From Rhodobiaceae bacterium UBA4490 (GTDB lineage: Bacteria > Pseudomonadota > Alphaproteobacteria > Parvibaculales > Parvibaculaceae), in the NCBI GenBank assembly GCA_002389665.1, contig DGNO01000006.1, positions 30,488 to 94,487 of the forward strand: a DNA stretch of 64,000 bases. Direction: 5' to 3'. The translations under genes and the position numbers were made by a program. Below are positions 31,426 to 41,584 of this stretch, piece after piece (position 1 is the first letter of the stretch; each line of letters starts with the position of its first letter). The notes beneath the pieces were generated by a model. That model had not been told where the DNA came from, did no database searches, and saw only the letters and a program-made list of their open reading frames with translations.

Positions 31426-32688
31426 GTGAGCAAGAAGAACGAACTGGAACAAGAAGCCACCGGCCCCTTGAAAGGCGTGCGCATCGTCGATCTGACCAGT
31501 GTTGTTTTCGGCGCTTACGCCACACAGATCCTGGCCGATATGGGCGCGGAAGTGATGAAGGTCGAAGCGCCGTCGGCCACCGGCGGCGGCGGCATGGGCG
31601 GCGATATCATGCGCTGGCCGGGTCACCCGCCGGAAGGCGCGCCCGCCGATCTCGGTCCCATCTTCATGACCATCAACCGCAACAAGCGCTCCGTGCTGCT
31701 CAATCTCGGGGATGAAAACGCGCGCGAGGCGTTTTTGAAACTCGTGGCGACGGCGGATGTCGTCGTCTCCAACATCCGCTATGAAGGCATGAAGCGCCTC
31801 GGCATCGCTTATGAGGATGTGAAGGCGGTCAAGCCCGACATTATTTTTGCCCATGCCGCAGGCTACGGCTCGAACGGACCTTATGCGGGCCTGCCCGCCT
31901 ATGACGATCTCATTCAGGCAGGCTCCGGCATGGCGGACCTTTTGCCGCGCATGGACGGCAATGACGCCCCCCGCTACATGCCGACGATCATCGGCGATAA
32001 AGTCTCCGGCCTCTTTCTCGTCTCCGCCATCACCAGCGCGCTCTTTCATAAAGAACGCACGGGCGAGGGGCAGTTCGTGGAAGTGCCGATGCTGGAATCG
32101 GTTACCTCCTTCGTGCTCGCCGAACATTTCTACGATCATGTCTACGACCCGCCCACAGGCGAGTGGACCTATGGCCGCATCACCAATCCGGACCGGCGTC
32201 CTTACAAGACGAAAGACGGCTATATCGGCCTTCTTCCCTATTCGGACAAGCAATGGGAAAATTTCTTCGAGCTGGCAGGGCGCAAAGATGAATATCTCAG
32301 CGATCCGCGCTTTAAGGATTACAAAGCGCGCACGAAACATATCCGTGAGCTTTATGCGATGATCGAGGAGACGACGCAGCTCAAGACGACGGAAGAATGG
32401 CTGAAAGTGCTGCAGCCGCTTTCCATCCCTGCTGTAAAAATGAACAAGCTGGACGATCTGCAGGACGATCCGCATTTCAAGGAAGTGGATTTCTTCGCCC
32501 GCTACGAACACCCGGATGCGGGCGGCTATTTCGCGCTGCGCCCGCCCGTGCGCTTTGCCGAAACGCCTTCTAATATCCGCCGCCACCCGCCGCGCCTTGG
32601 CGAGCAAACCGAAGAAGTGCTGAAGGAAGCCGGGCTCAGCGATGAGGAAATCGCGGCGCTGCGCGCAGGACGAAAAGCGGCCGAATAA
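31426..32688 (+). CDS. Class III (CaiB/BaiF) CoA-transferase
   Basis: 420 residues from GTG 31426 with AGGAG eight bases upstream. Family III CoA-transferases move CoA between carboxylic acids through an aspartyl-CoA intermediate. Motifs: VRIVDLTSVVFGAYATQILA, GAEVMKVE, the catalytic Asp in PAYDDLIQAGSG, and a C-terminal PSNIRRHPPRLGEQ typical of these intertwined dimers. Substrate is unknown; the genomic setting (FMO, SDR, acs) suggests an alpha-methylacyl or aromatic acid, but that is guesswork. Next gene is convergent, five bases away. Confidence 0.94.
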   Translation: MSKKNELEQEATGPLKGVRIVDLTSVVFGAYATQILADMGAEVMKVEAPSATGGGGMGGDIMRWPGHPPEGAPADLGPIFMTINRNKRSVLLNLGDENAREAFLKLVATADVVVSNIRYEGMKRLGIAYEDVKAVKPDIIFAHAAGYGSNGPYAGLPAYDDLIQAGSGMADLLPRMDGNDAPRYMPTIIGDKVSGLFLVSAITSALFHKERTGEGQFVEVPMLESVTSFVLAEHFYDHVYDPPTGEWTYGRITNPDRRPYKTKDGYIGLLPYSDKQWENFFELAGRKDEYLSDPRFKDYKARTKHIRELYAMIEETTQLKTTEEWLKVLQPLSIPAVKMNKLDDLQDDPHFKEVDFFARYEHPDAGGYFALRPPVRFAETPSNIRRHPPRLGEQTEEVLKEAGLSDEEIAALRAGRKAAE

Positions 32689-32693
32689 GAAAC

Positions 32694-34895
32694 CTAAGTC
32701 TGCGCGGTGCCGGAGGCCGGGGCCGCGCCCTCTTCGTGCTGTTCTTCCAGAAGCGCCTGATATTCGGCAAGGTCGAGCGGCTTGTTGAAATAAAAGCCCT
32801 GCAATTCATCGCAGCCCATGGCGGTCAGAAGATCGGCCTGCGATGCCGTTTCCACGCCTTCCGCCACCACGCAGAGCCCAAGCCCCTTGCCGATTTCCAC
32901 GATCTGCCGTGTGAGCAGCGCATCGGGCGCATGGGTCAGGCGCTGCACGAAAGAGCGGTCGATCTTCAGCTTGTGCACCTGGAACTGGTGCAGATAGGCA
33001 AGCGAGGAATAGCCGGTGCCGAAATCGTCGATCAGAAGCTCGACGCCCATGCCGGCAAGCTCGGCCAATTGCTCCTGCACCCGTTCACGGTCGCTGAGCA
33101 GGGAGGATTCCGTCATCTCTACTTGCAGCAGCGAGGGCGGCACCTCGAGCTCGCCGAGAAGCGCGCCGATTTCCTGCGCCTGATCCTGCAGCATCAAATC
33201 GGCGGCGGAAAGATTGAGCGAGACGGGAAGCGGCTCAAGCCCCATCGCCATCCAGGAACGCAGCTGGAAGACCGCCGTCTGCACCACCCAGCGGCTGAGC
33301 ACGGTGATGAAGCCCGTTTCCTCCGCAATCGGAATGAACTGATCGGGCGGAATGGGCCCGCGCTCCGGATGTTCCCAGCGCAAGAGCGCTTCGGCGGCGA
33401 TGGGCTTGCGGGTGCGCGCGCACATGCGCGGGTGATAGACGAGACGGAATTCGCCGCGCTCGATCGCCTGGCGCATATCCTGCTGCAATTGCCCGCGCTC
33501 ATGCACTTCTTCGGTCAGCCTGTCATCGACGACGAAATACTGTCCGCGCCCAAGTTCCTTGGCTTTATAAAGCGCCATATCGGCATAGCGCATCAGCTCG
33601 TTCGAGAGCCCGTTATGCCATGGATAGATCGCAATGCCGATGGAGCAGCCGACATTGACCATATTGCCGATCACTTCATAAGGCGCGGAAATCTCGCTGA
33701 TCAGCGCGCCGGCCAATTCCTCGATAGCCGGAATGCTGTCGAGCCGGCGGTAAAGAATAGCGAACTCATCCCCGCCGAGCCGCGCGATCTGGCAGCTTTC
33801 CGGCGAAAGGTCCTGCAGGCGCGTCGCGGCCTGAATAAGAAGCTGGTCGCCTGCTTCATGACCGAGCGTGTCGTTGACGTTTTTAAAACGGTCGAGATCG
33901 ATCAGCAAAAGACCGAACACTTCGCCCGTCTCTTCCGTCTCACGCACCGCATCGGCCATCAGATCGGCGAATGTCTGGCGATTATAAAGCCCGGTCAGTA
34001 CGTCGAATTGCGCGCGCTGGCGCAATTCGTCTTCAAGACGCTTGCGCTCGGTCTGGTCGTGCATGATCACATAGGCGCAAGGCTGGCCATTATGCTCGAT
34101 CAGCACGCAGGAAATGAACGCCCAAAACTCATCACCATTGATTTTCTTCAGCCGCGCTTCGCGGCCCGTCGAATAACCCTGAGCCAGAAGATCGGCGCGC
34201 AGCTGCGCGAGATCGGCTTTCTCGACGAAGAAGTCCGGTGTCTTCAAAGTGCCGCCGTCACTCGCCACACCGAAAAGCTCATTCGCCATCGCATTGGTGT
34301 AGATCACCTTGCGCGTGTAGAGGTTGGTAATGATGAGCGGGAACGGCGCGGCGGAAACGAGAGAGCGGAAATGCTCCTCGTTCTTTTGCAGCTGCTCGAG
34401 CATTTCCACGCGCTCGGTAATATCTTCGATCGACCCGCCCACCGCGTGAACATGTGCGCTCTTGTCGCGCAGCGCATAGCCGCGCGCGCGAATCCAGCGA
34501 TAGCCATCTTCCGACAGAAACCGCACTTCGATGTCGTACGCCTCGCCCTGGTCCACCTGGCCGCGAATGGCGGCGACAAGGGTTTCCCGGTCATCCGGAT
34601 GCGCGCGCTCGGCCAGCGCATCGGTGAGCCCCGCCCGTGCCCGCTTTTCGATCCCCAAGAGACGCCAGGCATTGGAAGAGAAATTGAACTCACCGGATTT
34701 CAAGTCCCAGAACCATGAGCCGAAGGCTGAGTTCTCCTCGGCGGTATTGACCTGATTTTCGTGAAACTGAAGCTGGGCCTCGGCCTGCTTGGCCCGCGCG
34801 CGCGCCGCCGCCGCCCGGCGCCCCGGCGCGCGGGCGCGCGCGGAAGCTGCCAGAAATCCCCGTCTTTTTGTTTCTCGTCTTAGAACACGTGCCAC
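32694..34895 (-). CDS. PAS-PAS-GGDEF-EAL cyclic-di-GMP protein
   Basis: 733 residues from GTG 34895 with GGGAGGG upstream; no ATG gives the same N-terminus. Order: Ala/Arg-rich low-complexity region (17-37), PAS with PAC (about 50-165, SWFWDLKSGEFNF), second PAS (about 175-285), GGDEF (about 290-455; GGDEF at 374-378), EAL (about 465-715; EAL at 502-504). Both signature motifs are intact, with LIDDFGTGYSS and EGVET in the EAL part. No RxxD inhibition site precedes GGDEF. It has no transmembrane segment, so it senses a cytoplasmic signal and may make or degrade cyclic-di-GMP. Its ribosome binding site lies in a hairpin at 34902-34930. Confidence 0.93.
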   Translation of the reverse strand: MARVLRRETKRRGFLAASARARAPGRRAAAARARAKQAEAQLQFHENQVNTAEENSAFGSWFWDLKSGEFNFSSNAWRLLGIEKRARAGLTDALAERAHPDDRETLVAAIRGQVDQGEAYDIEVRFLSEDGYRWIRARGYALRDKSAHVHAVGGSIEDITERVEMLEQLQKNEEHFRSLVSAAPFPLIITNLYTRKVIYTNAMANELFGVASDGGTLKTPDFFVEKADLAQLRADLLAQGYSTGREARLKKINGDEFWAFISCVLIEHNGQPCAYVIMHDQTERKRLEDELRQRAQFDVLTGLYNRQTFADLMADAVRETEETGEVFGLLLIDLDRFKNVNDTLGHEAGDQLLIQAATRLQDLSPESCQIARLGGDEFAILYRRLDSIPAIEELAGALISEISAPYEVIGNMVNVGCSIGIAIYPWHNGLSNELMRYADMALYKAKELGRGQYFVVDDRLTEEVHERGQLQQDMRQAIERGEFRLVYHPRMCARTRKPIAAEALLRWEHPERGPIPPDQFIPIAEETGFITVLSRWVVQTAVFQLRSWMAMGLEPLPVSLNLSAADLMLQDQAQEIGALLGELEVPPSLLQVEMTESSLLSDRERVQEQLAELAGMGVELLIDDFGTGYSSLAYLHQFQVHKLKIDRSFVQRLTHAPDALLTRQIVEIGKGLGLCVVAEGVETASQADLLTAMGCDELQGFYFNKPLDLAEYQALLEEQHEEGAAPASGTAQT

Positions 34896-34901
34896 ACTGT
34901 C

Positions 34902-34930
34902 CCTCCCTTACAAACGATCATGTAAGGAGG
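34902..34930 (-). promoter_or_regulatory. Ribosome-binding-site hairpin of the GGDEF-EAL gene
   Basis: On the minus strand CCTCCTTACA (34930-34921) can pair with TGTAAGGGAGG (34912-34902) across loop TGATCGTT, ten pairs with one bulged G. The second arm contains the GGGAGGG ribosome binding site for GTG 34895, so the start would be hidden when folded. This layout fits translational control (thermometer, small RNA or ligand). Confidence 0.6.
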
Positions 34931-34932
34931 AA

Positions 34933-34998
34933 ATGAACCAAATCTTTCCGGGGCTTACGCAGATTGCCAAAAACTTAGGCACAGTTAACCCCGCGTAA
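34933..34998 (+). CDS. Possible 21-residue leader peptide (weak)
   Basis: ATG 34933 to TAA 34998 encodes [20 protein letters not shown] plus A. AAGGAGG precedes it but only two bases away, too close for a normal start. It lies in the 243 bases before acs, whose own start has a good ribosome binding site. Listed because the ribosome-binding-site-like run is shared with the hairpin; I consider it unproven. Confidence 0.2.
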   Translation: MNQIFPGLTQIAKNLGTVNPA

Positions 34999-35138
34999 AA
35001 CGCTGCTCTCGCGGGTGTGAAGGCCGCTGCTTGCTGCCCCTCGCCCAAGTGCCCATAATGCGCCCCAACCGGCTGAAAGAGCCCGGAAATCCGCCCACTC
35101 TAAAGAAGCCTGTAAAGAAGAACGGCAGGGAGGCCGCC

Positions 35139-37082
35139 ATGTCAGAACCCCAGACTTTTCCCGTCCCCCAGGATTGGGCCCGCCGCGCCTATGCAGATAA
35201 AAACGCCTACCGGAAAATGTATGAGGCCAGCATCGACAACCCGGAGGGGTTCTGGCGCGAGCATGGCCAGCGCATCGACTGGATAAAGCCCTACACCAAG
35301 GTCAAGAATGTCTCCTACGACAAGGGCGATCTGCATATCCGCTGGTTCGAGGACGGCACGCTCAATGCCTCGGCCAATTGCATCGACCGGCATCTGGCCC
35401 ACCGGGCCGACAAAGTGGCGATCATCTGGGAAGGCGACGAGCCGACCGACGACAAGAAGATCACCTACCGCGAACTGCACGAGGAAGTGTGCAAATTCGC
35501 CAATGTCCTTAAAGCCCAAGGCATCAAGAAGGGCGACCGCGTCACCATCTATATGCCGATGATCCCGGAAGCCGCCTACGCCATGCTCGCCTGCGCGCGC
35601 ATCGGCGCGGTGCACTCGGTGGTCTTTGGCGGCTTCTCGCCGGACAGTCTGGCGGGCCGTATCGAAGACTGCGAATCGAACTGCGTCATCACCGCCGATG
35701 AAGGCGTGCGCGGCGGGCGGAAAATTCCGCTGAAAGCCAATACGGACAAGGCGCTGGAAAAATGCCCGGGCGTCAAATCCGTTATCGTCGTGAAGCGCAC
35801 GGGCGGCGATGTCACCATGAAAGAAGGCCGCGACATCTGGTACGAAGATGCCAAGGCCAAAGCCAGCGCCGACTGCCCGCCCGAGGAGATGAGCGCCGAG
35901 GACCCGCTTTTCATCCTTTATACGAGCGGTTCGACCGGCAAGCCCAAGGGCGTGATGCACACCACTGGCGGCTACATGGTCTATACCTCCATGACCCATC
36001 ACTACGTCTTCGATTATCACGATGACGATATTTACTGGTGCACGGCGGATGTCGGCTGGGTGACGGGCCACTCCTACATTCTCTATGGCCCGCTCGCGAA
36101 CGGCGCAACGACGCTGATGTTCGAAGGTGTGCCGACTTATCCTTCCCCCTCGCGCAGCTGGGAAGTCTGTGACAAGCACGGCGTGAACATCTTCTACACC
36201 GCACCCACGGCGCTTCGCGCGCTGATGCGCGAAGGCGAAGGGCCGGTGAAGAAAACCTCACGCAAGTCGCTACGCCTTCTAGGCTCCGTGGGCGAGCCCA
36301 TCAATCCGGAAGCCTGGCTCTGGTATTACAATGTGGTAGGCGAAGGGCGCTGCCCCATCGTCGATACCTGGTGGCAGACGGAGACGGGCGGCATTCTGAT
36401 CTCGCCGCTGCCGGGCGCGACCGCGCTGAAACCGGGCTCGGCAACGCTGCCCTTTTTCGGCATCAAGCCTGTCTTGGTCGACAATGAAGGCAAGGAACTT
36501 GAGGGCGCAACGCAGGGCAATCTCTGCATCGCCGATAGCTGGCCGGGCCAGATGCGCACCGTTTACGGCGACCATCAGCGTTTCATCGACACGTACTTCT
36601 CGCAGTTCCCCGGCAAGTATTTCACCGGCGATGGCTGCCGGCGCGATGAAGACGGCTATTATTGGATCACCGGCCGCGTCGATGACGTGCTGAATGTGTC
36701 CGGCCACCGCATGGGCACGGCGGAAGTGGAATCGGCGCTCGTCGCCCACGCCAAAGTCGCCGAGGCCGCCGTGGTCGGCTATCCCCACGACATCAAGGGC
36801 CAGGGCATCTATGCCTATGTGACGCTGAATGTCGGCGAGGAACCGAGCGAGGAACTGCGCAAGGAACTCGTGCAATGGGTGCGCAGCGAAATCGGCCCCA
36901 TCGCCTCGCCCGATCTCATTCAATGGGCGCCCGGCCTGCCGAAAACCCGCTCCGGCAAAATCATGCGCCGCATCCTGCGCAAGATCGCCGAGGACGATTT
37001 CTCCAATCTGGGCGATACCTCGACCCTGGCGGACCCCGGCGTCGTCAATGACCTAATCGACAACCGGCAGAACAAAAGCTGA
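35139..37082 (+). CDS. acs: Acetyl-CoA synthetase
   Basis: 647 residues from ATG 35139 with GGGAGG six bases upstream. Activates acetate to acetyl-AMP, then acetyl-CoA. Motifs: [19 protein letters not shown] (P-loop), [41 protein letters not shown], and the acetylation-controlled Lys in [14 protein letters not shown]. Length matches Acs (about 650). It supports growth on acetate and links with the CoA-transferase and GpsA-type lipid metabolism only loosely. A good bidirectional-looking terminator follows at 37104-37132. Confidence 0.97.
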   Translation: MSEPQTFPVPQDWARRAYADKNAYRKMYEASIDNPEGFWREHGQRIDWIKPYTKVKNVSYDKGDLHIRWFEDGTLNASANCIDRHLAHRADKVAIIWEGDEPTDDKKITYRELHEEVCKFANVLKAQGIKKGDRVTIYMPMIPEAAYAMLACARIGAVHSVVFGGFSPDSLAGRIEDCESNCVITADEGVRGGRKIPLKANTDKALEKCPGVKSVIVVKRTGGDVTMKEGRDIWYEDAKAKASADCPPEEMSAEDPLFILYTSGSTGKPKGVMHTTGGYMVYTSMTHHYVFDYHDDDIYWCTADVGWVTGHSYILYGPLANGATTLMFEGVPTYPSPSRSWEVCDKHGVNIFYTAPTALRALMREGEGPVKKTSRKSLRLLGSVGEPINPEAWLWYYNVVGEGRCPIVDTWWQTETGGILISPLPGATALKPGSATLPFFGIKPVLVDNEGKELEGATQGNLCIADSWPGQMRTVYGDHQRFIDTYFSQFPGKYFTGDGCRRDEDGYYWITGRVDDVLNVSGHRMGTAEVESALVAHAKVAEAAVVGYPHDIKGQGIYAYVTLNVGEEPSEELRKELVQWVRSEIGPIASPDLIQWAPGLPKTRSGKIMRRILRKIAEDDFSNLGDTSTLADPGVVNDLIDNRQNKS

Positions 37083-37103
37083 CCGGGCCTCTCAAGACAG
37101 ACA

Positions 37104-37132
37104 AAAGGCCGCCTCTTAAGGCGGCCTTTTTC
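37104..37132 (+). terminator. Terminator after acs
   Basis: AAAGGCCGCC (37104-37113), loop TCTTAA, GGCGGCCTTT (37120-37129), then further T. Confidence 0.85.
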
Positions 37133-37204
37133 ATGTGCTCTTTCAATCCGCGCGCCATTCCCCATATGGACCTCATCGGGCAGAGGAAACGGGAGGAGCG
37201 CGCC

Positions 37205-38065
37205 ATGCTGAGCTGGCAGGTTGGAAACGTCACGATCAAACGGCTTGTGGAATTCGAAGGCCCGCTGCCGGGCGGCGGCAAGGGTTCGATGGTGGAAGAG
37301 GCCTATCCGGAAGAGGTGAAAAAGATCGGCTGGCTGGCGCCGCATTTCGCGACCGAAGAAGGCCATATCATTGCCGCGGTGCAGGCGCTGCTCATCGAAA
37401 CGCCGGATAAGAAAATCATTGTCGATACGTGCGTCGGCAATGACAAGAAACGATCCAATCCTTTCTTCAACGAATTGCAGACTCCGTTCCTGAAGCACTT
37501 GGCGGATGCCGGCTGGGACCGGGAGAAGGTGGACATGGTGCTCTGCACGCATTTGCATGTGGACCATGTGGGCTGGAACACCATGCTGGTGGACGGCGAA
37601 TGGGTGCCGACTTTCCCCAACGCCGACTATCTGATCGCGCGCAATGAATGGGATCATTGGCGCAAGGAAATCGACGATCCCGATCAGGCACCGGTGATGG
37701 AAGATTCCGTCCATCCGATTTTCGATGCAGGCCTTGCCAAACTCGTCTCGGAGGATGAGCGCATCAGCGATGAAATCCGCCTGATGCCGACACCGGGTCA
37801 CACGCCGGGCCATGTTTCCATTGTCATCGAAAGCGAAGGCAAGACCGCCATCATCACCGGCGATATCATGCACCATCCCTGTCAGATCGCCCGGCCTTCT
37901 TGGGCAAGCGGTTTCGACACCGACCAGACTGCCGCCCGCGCCACCCGCGCCGCGTTTCTGAAAGAAGTGGAAGGCAAAGACATTCTCGTCCTCGGCACCC
38001 ATTTCGCCGCGCCGACCGGCGGCTATGTGCGCGAGGAAGGCGAAGGCTACCGCTTTCACGTCTAA
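37205..38065 (+). CDS. Metallo-beta-lactamase-fold hydrolase
   Basis: 286 residues from ATG 37205 (GGAGGAG upstream). Zinc motif THLHVDHVGWN (HxHxDH), later His in TPGHTPGHVS, Asp in IITGDIMHH and His in GTHFAAP: the ligand set of the MBL-fold hydrolases. The fold suits AHL lactonase, alkylsulfatase-like or phosphodiesterase activity; the DHVGW variant is common in AttM/AhlC-type lactonase-like proteins, but substrate is unproven. Length is typical. Followed by a hairpin with a minus-strand T tract. Confidence 0.9.
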   Translation: MLSWQVGNVTIKRLVEFEGPLPGGGKGSMVEEAYPEEVKKIGWLAPHFATEEGHIIAAVQALLIETPDKKIIVDTCVGNDKKRSNPFFNELQTPFLKHLADAGWDREKVDMVLCTHLHVDHVGWNTMLVDGEWVPTFPNADYLIARNEWDHWRKEIDDPDQAPVMEDSVHPIFDAGLAKLVSEDERISDEIRLMPTPGHTPGHVSIVIESEGKTAIITGDIMHHPCQIARPSWASGFDTDQTAARATRAAFLKEVEGKDILVLGTHFAAPTGGYVREEGEGYRFHV

Positions 38066-38094
38066 GAAAAAGGGGCAGCGCTGCCGCTGCCCCT
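38066..38094 (-). terminator. Terminator of the porin gene
   Basis: AGGGGCAGCG (38071-38080) pairs with CGCTGCCCCT (38085-38094); on the minus strand it is followed by TTTTTC. It lies 29 bases beyond the porin stop. Confidence 0.8.
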
Positions 38095-38122
38095 TCCGCG
38101 CCTCCCTTAAAGCGCAGATTTT

Positions 38123-39328
38123 TTAAAGCGAATAGGCAAGCTGCACCCAGACCTTGTCCCTGTCCGCAAAACCGTTTTCCCCATCGAAGAAGGCGGCCTT
38201 AAGACCGAGAGAAAGGTCATGCGGCAGCTTCGCGTTCAGCGTGAAGTCCAGCTCTTCGCCGTAACTTGCCGAGCCGCGCTCGGCTTCGAAATCATGATAG
38301 GTCGCGCCGAAGGCAATCCCGCTCAAGGGTCCGAGATCGCCGAACGTGTATGAACCGCCCGCATAAAGATCCTGAATGCCGTTGACCGGCGTCGTCAGGA
38401 ATGCATCGGCAAAGCCTTGGAACTTATGCAGCGTGGCGATGGGTGTCGAAAAGCCCTGTGTGCCATTGCCTTCCAGCACTTCACCGCCAAGCGTGACTTC
38501 CCAGGCGTCTTTGCCGGCTTTGACCTCCCCGTGCCAGTAATCGAGCGAGAGGCTCAAGGGATTGTCGTCATAATCTTCCTGATGGGCATATTCCGCGACG
38601 CCCTTGAGGGAAAAGCCCGCGGCCTCCGTCTTGCCGTCGAGCCGCAGCCCGATGGTGCGCGTGGAAAGCAAGGGCGCCTGATCGAGCGAGAGGAAATGCC
38701 CATAGGCTTTTGCGGTGAGGTGCTCGCCGAACGCATAAGAAACTTCGCTCAAATGGGTTTCCCCATTGTAGCGGCCATTGGGTGAGTTATCGCCGAAGAT
38801 GCGGTTGACCTGGTCCACATAGGCGTAGGTGACACGCAGGTTTTCGATGCTCTCGAAATCGAGCTTGAAAGCATCGAAAGTCTGCTCGTTCTGACGCCAG
38901 CCGACATTGCCGACAAAGCGGCCATTGCCGAGAATAATGCGCTGGCGCCCGAGCGTCGCCGTCACACCGCCGTTCTGATAAGAAACCTGCGCACGGTTGA
39001 GCTCGGTATCTTCAGGATCGGCCACCACCGGATAATTACCGCGCCCGTTCACCGTGTCATTGTAGCGGCCAAGACCGAGATCGATGACGGTTTCCCCTTC
39101 CACAAGAAAAGTGAACCCGTAAAGCGCGCCTGTCTCGAACCCGTAGCGGGCACGGAAAGTCGTGGCATGGGCATCTTCCGGCAAGCCCTGCTGATCGACA
39201 TACTCATAGCGCAGCCGCGTATCGAGAATGGGCTTGCCTTCCTCCCAAAGCGCCGACAGCGTCTCCCCGGCGAAAGCCGGCGTGGCAAGGCCTGACAAGA
39301 GCACGGCGCCTGCAATGGTTTTCTTCAT
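38123..39328 (-). CDS. Alginate-export-family outer-membrane porin
   Basis: 401 residues from ATG 39328; ATG 39334 sits directly on the AGGAG run, so the second is preferred. Signal peptide MKKTIAGAVLLSGLATPAFA. The mature protein is an 18-strand-like beta-barrel pattern: ILDTRLRYEYVDQQG, ATLGRQRIILGNGRFVGNVG, FDAFKLDFESIENLRVTYAY (split by loops), ending VWVQLAYSL. Alginate_exp proteins export or import polysaccharides or small anions. It is downstream of a NIT-domain chemoreceptor on the same strand, about 45 bases apart. Followed by a terminator. Confidence 0.85.
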   Translation of the reverse strand: MKKTIAGAVLLSGLATPAFAGETLSALWEEGKPILDTRLRYEYVDQQGLPEDAHATTFRARYGFETGALYGFTFLVEGETVIDLGLGRYNDTVNGRGNYPVVADPEDTELNRAQVSYQNGGVTATLGRQRIILGNGRFVGNVGWRQNEQTFDAFKLDFESIENLRVTYAYVDQVNRIFGDNSPNGRYNGETHLSEVSYAFGEHLTAKAYGHFLSLDQAPLLSTRTIGLRLDGKTEAAGFSLKGVAEYAHQEDYDDNPLSLSLDYWHGEVKAGKDAWEVTLGGEVLEGNGTQGFSTPIATLHKFQGFADAFLTTPVNGIQDLYAGGSYTFGDLGPLSGIAFGATYHDFEAERGSASYGEELDFTLNAKLPHDLSLGLKAAFFDGENGFADRDKVWVQLAYSL

Positions 39329-39373
39329 TTTCATCTCCTGCTTCCTTTCCTGACACGTGGCCTTTGGGCGGCT

Positions 39374-41446
39374 TTATGCGGCCTTGATTGCCTGCAGGAA
39401 TGTCTGGATCGTTTTTTCCAATGAGCCGCGGGCAGCGGAAAGCCCCTCCGCCGCGCCCAGCACTTTTTTAGAGGCTTCACGCGTTTCGCCCGTGCTGGCA
39501 CGCACGTCCGAAATCTGCTGCGTCACTTCCTGGGTGCCGCGGGCTGCATCATTCGCACTCGTGGAAATTTCCGCCGTCGCGGAGCTTTGCTGCTCCGTCG
39601 CACTCGTCACGGAGGCGGCGATTTCCATATTCTCGCGGATGACGGATTGAATATCGGCCACGACCGATACCATCCGCTCGCTTACGGAACGCACTTCATC
39701 GACATTGGTGGAAATATCCGCCGTCGCCTTGGCGGTCTGCGTGGCCAGCGCCTTGACTTCGGAGGCAACGACGGCAAAGCCCTTGCCCGCTTCCCCCGCC
39801 CGCGCCGCCTCGATCGTGGCGTTGAGGGCTAGAAGGTTCGTCTGCTCGGCGATTTCGTCGATAAGGCTCGTGATCTCACCGATGCGCTGGGAGGCGGCGT
39901 TCAAAAGCTCGACGGTTTCCACCGCGTTCTGCGCCTTGTCCACCGCCTGCTGGGTGATTTCGGAGGAACGCTTGATCTGCCGCATGATCTCGCGCGAGGA
40001 GGAATCCATTTCCTCCGCGGCAGCCGCCACGGTCTGCACGTTGGAGGACGTGCGTTCGGCGATATCCGTTACCATGCCGCTTTGCTGTTCGGTCTGCTCG
40101 GACACGCTGGACAGCGTGCCGGCCACCCCTTCCAGATGCGCCACGTTTTCGGTGAGCTGCGACATGGCGGCAAGCACCTCCTCGTCGAAACTCCGGATCG
40201 AACTATCGACCGCTGCGGCCCGTTCATCGCGCCGCACCTGATCCGCGCGCGCTGCCTGTTCGAGCGCTTCGCGCTGCTCCGCCCCTTCCTTGAAGGACAG
40301 AAGCGAGGCGGCCATGAGCCCAAGTTCGGATTTCGCACCCTCGCACGGCACCTCGACATCGAGCCGGCCGCCCGACAAAGACTGCATTGCATCGGCCAGC
40401 GATACAAGCGGCCGCGTGACGCTTTGTGCAACGATATAGGCACAGAAGGAAAGCGCTCCCGCCCCGATCAGCGAGACGGCAAGCGCGATCGTCATCGTCA
40501 CGCGCGCATCCGCCGCAAGCCCGCTTGCCCGCTCCATCAGATGCATGTTCAGATCGTCCTCGACCTGCTTGAGCAGATTGATCTTCTTCGTGATTTCGCC
40601 GATCCAGTAAGGCCCGCTATAAGGTCCGCCCGCTACATCGCCGCGCCGGGAAATAACGTACTCCCGCATCTTGGCGACATTGTCGACCGGCTCGCCCGTC
40701 ACGATGCGCTTATAAGCGTCCCGCGCTTCCTGCGTCGCCAGCCCGTCGAAAGAAGCAAGAAAAGCCTGTTGCTGGGCAATAAGGCCGATCACACGATTGA
40801 GCAGCAATTCAGAAAGCTGACCGGAGGCAAAACCCGGCGCTGCCGCCGCCCGCTCCTGGCCCGCCCGTTCCTTGGCTTCCAGAAACGCGACATAAGACGC
40901 GATTTCACGGCTCAGCCCTGCATCCTCGGAAATCCCCGCCATGGTCTTGATGACATCGAGCAGGATCGCGATCGTGCCGCTATACCAATCGGCCATGGCT
41001 GCCGCTTCAAGATTGAGCGCCGCAATATCGGCGCGCGTGCGGGCAAGCTCTTCGAGCCGGGAAAGGCTCTTTGCCACTTTTTTCTCGAAGGCAGGGTCCT
41101 GCGCGCCCATATCGAAAGCATCGAGCGCCCCGTTGAGCGCGGCAAGCTTGCTGTCTGTGTCTGCCCGCTGCGCATTCAGCGAGGCAGTGAATTCCGCGCT
41201 GCCTTTGGCGCCGATAAAGCCCGCGGACTGGCCGCGTTCTTTTTGCAATTCGTGAATGACGTTGGAAAATCCCGGCGCAAGCTGCGACAGGTCCGAGAGC
41301 GCCTGATAGGTGCGCGTGTCGCTATAGGCGTTCCAGGAAATAACGGCGCCCGTCAGGGCCAGAAAGAAAAGCGGCAGGGCCGTCAGGCCGATGATCCGCT
41401 TGGTGAGGCTGAGGTTGTTCAGCATCCGCTCGACTGTGCCGATCAC
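39374..41446 (-). CDS. Methyl-accepting chemotaxis protein with NIT domain
   Basis: 690 residues from GTG 41446, preceded by AAGGGGG. TM1 near 16-40 ([19 protein letters not shown]), then a nitrate/nitrite-sensing NIT domain (about 45-300) with the family motif [16 protein letters not shown] at about 67-82, TM2 near 318-340, a HAMP domain, and a signalling domain whose hairpin is [23 protein letters not shown] domains sense nitrate or nitrite in known cases. No che genes are nearby. The adjacent porin gene starts about 45 bases later in the same direction, so the two may be one unit. Confidence 0.93.
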   Translation of the reverse strand: MIGTVERMLNNLSLTKRIIGLTALPLFFLALTGAVISWNAYSDTRTYQALSDLSQLAPGFSNVIHELQKERGQSAGFIGAKGSAEFTASLNAQRADTDSKLAALNGALDAFDMGAQDPAFEKKVAKSLSRLEELARTRADIAALNLEAAAMADWYSGTIAILLDVIKTMAGISEDAGLSREIASYVAFLEAKERAGQERAAAAPGFASGQLSELLLNRVIGLIAQQQAFLASFDGLATQEARDAYKRIVTGEPVDNVAKMREYVISRRGDVAGGPYSGPYWIGEITKKINLLKQVEDDLNMHLMERASGLAADARVTMTIALAVSLIGAGALSFCAYIVAQSVTRPLVSLADAMQSLSGGRLDVEVPCEGAKSELGLMAASLLSFKEGAEQREALEQAARADQVRRDERAAAVDSSIRSFDEEVLAAMSQLTENVAHLEGVAGTLSSVSEQTEQQSGMVTDIAERTSSNVQTVAAAAEEMDSSSREIMRQIKRSSEITQQAVDKAQNAVETVELLNAASQRIGEITSLIDEIAEQTNLLALNATIEAARAGEAGKGFAVVASEVKALATQTAKATADISTNVDEVRSVSERMVSVVADIQSVIRENMEIAASVTSATEQQSSATAEISTSANDAARGTQEVTQQISDVRASTGETREASKKVLGAAEGLSAARGSLEKTIQTFLQAIKAA

Positions 41447-41584
41447 GGTATCCCCCTTGGAGTTAAGAAAGGGCGATAATCGGCACGCCTATGGCTTGCC
41501 TCTTACAACCCCAACCTCATCCCCACACGGACAATACAACCTGAAAGGTTAGAAACTGGTGAACCGGGTTGCAGAGTCGAACGC

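Noticed and set aside
32736..34718. 660-codon open frame antisense to the GGDEF-EAL gene
   Set aside because: Sense strand has intact PAS, GGDEF and EAL motifs. The antisense translation is His/Arg/Gln rich without any recognisable domain.
34933..34998. 21-codon plus-strand frame before acs
   Set aside because: The ribosome-binding-site-like run is only two bases from the ATG and is better explained as one arm of the GGDEF-EAL leader hairpin; kept only as a low-confidence entry.
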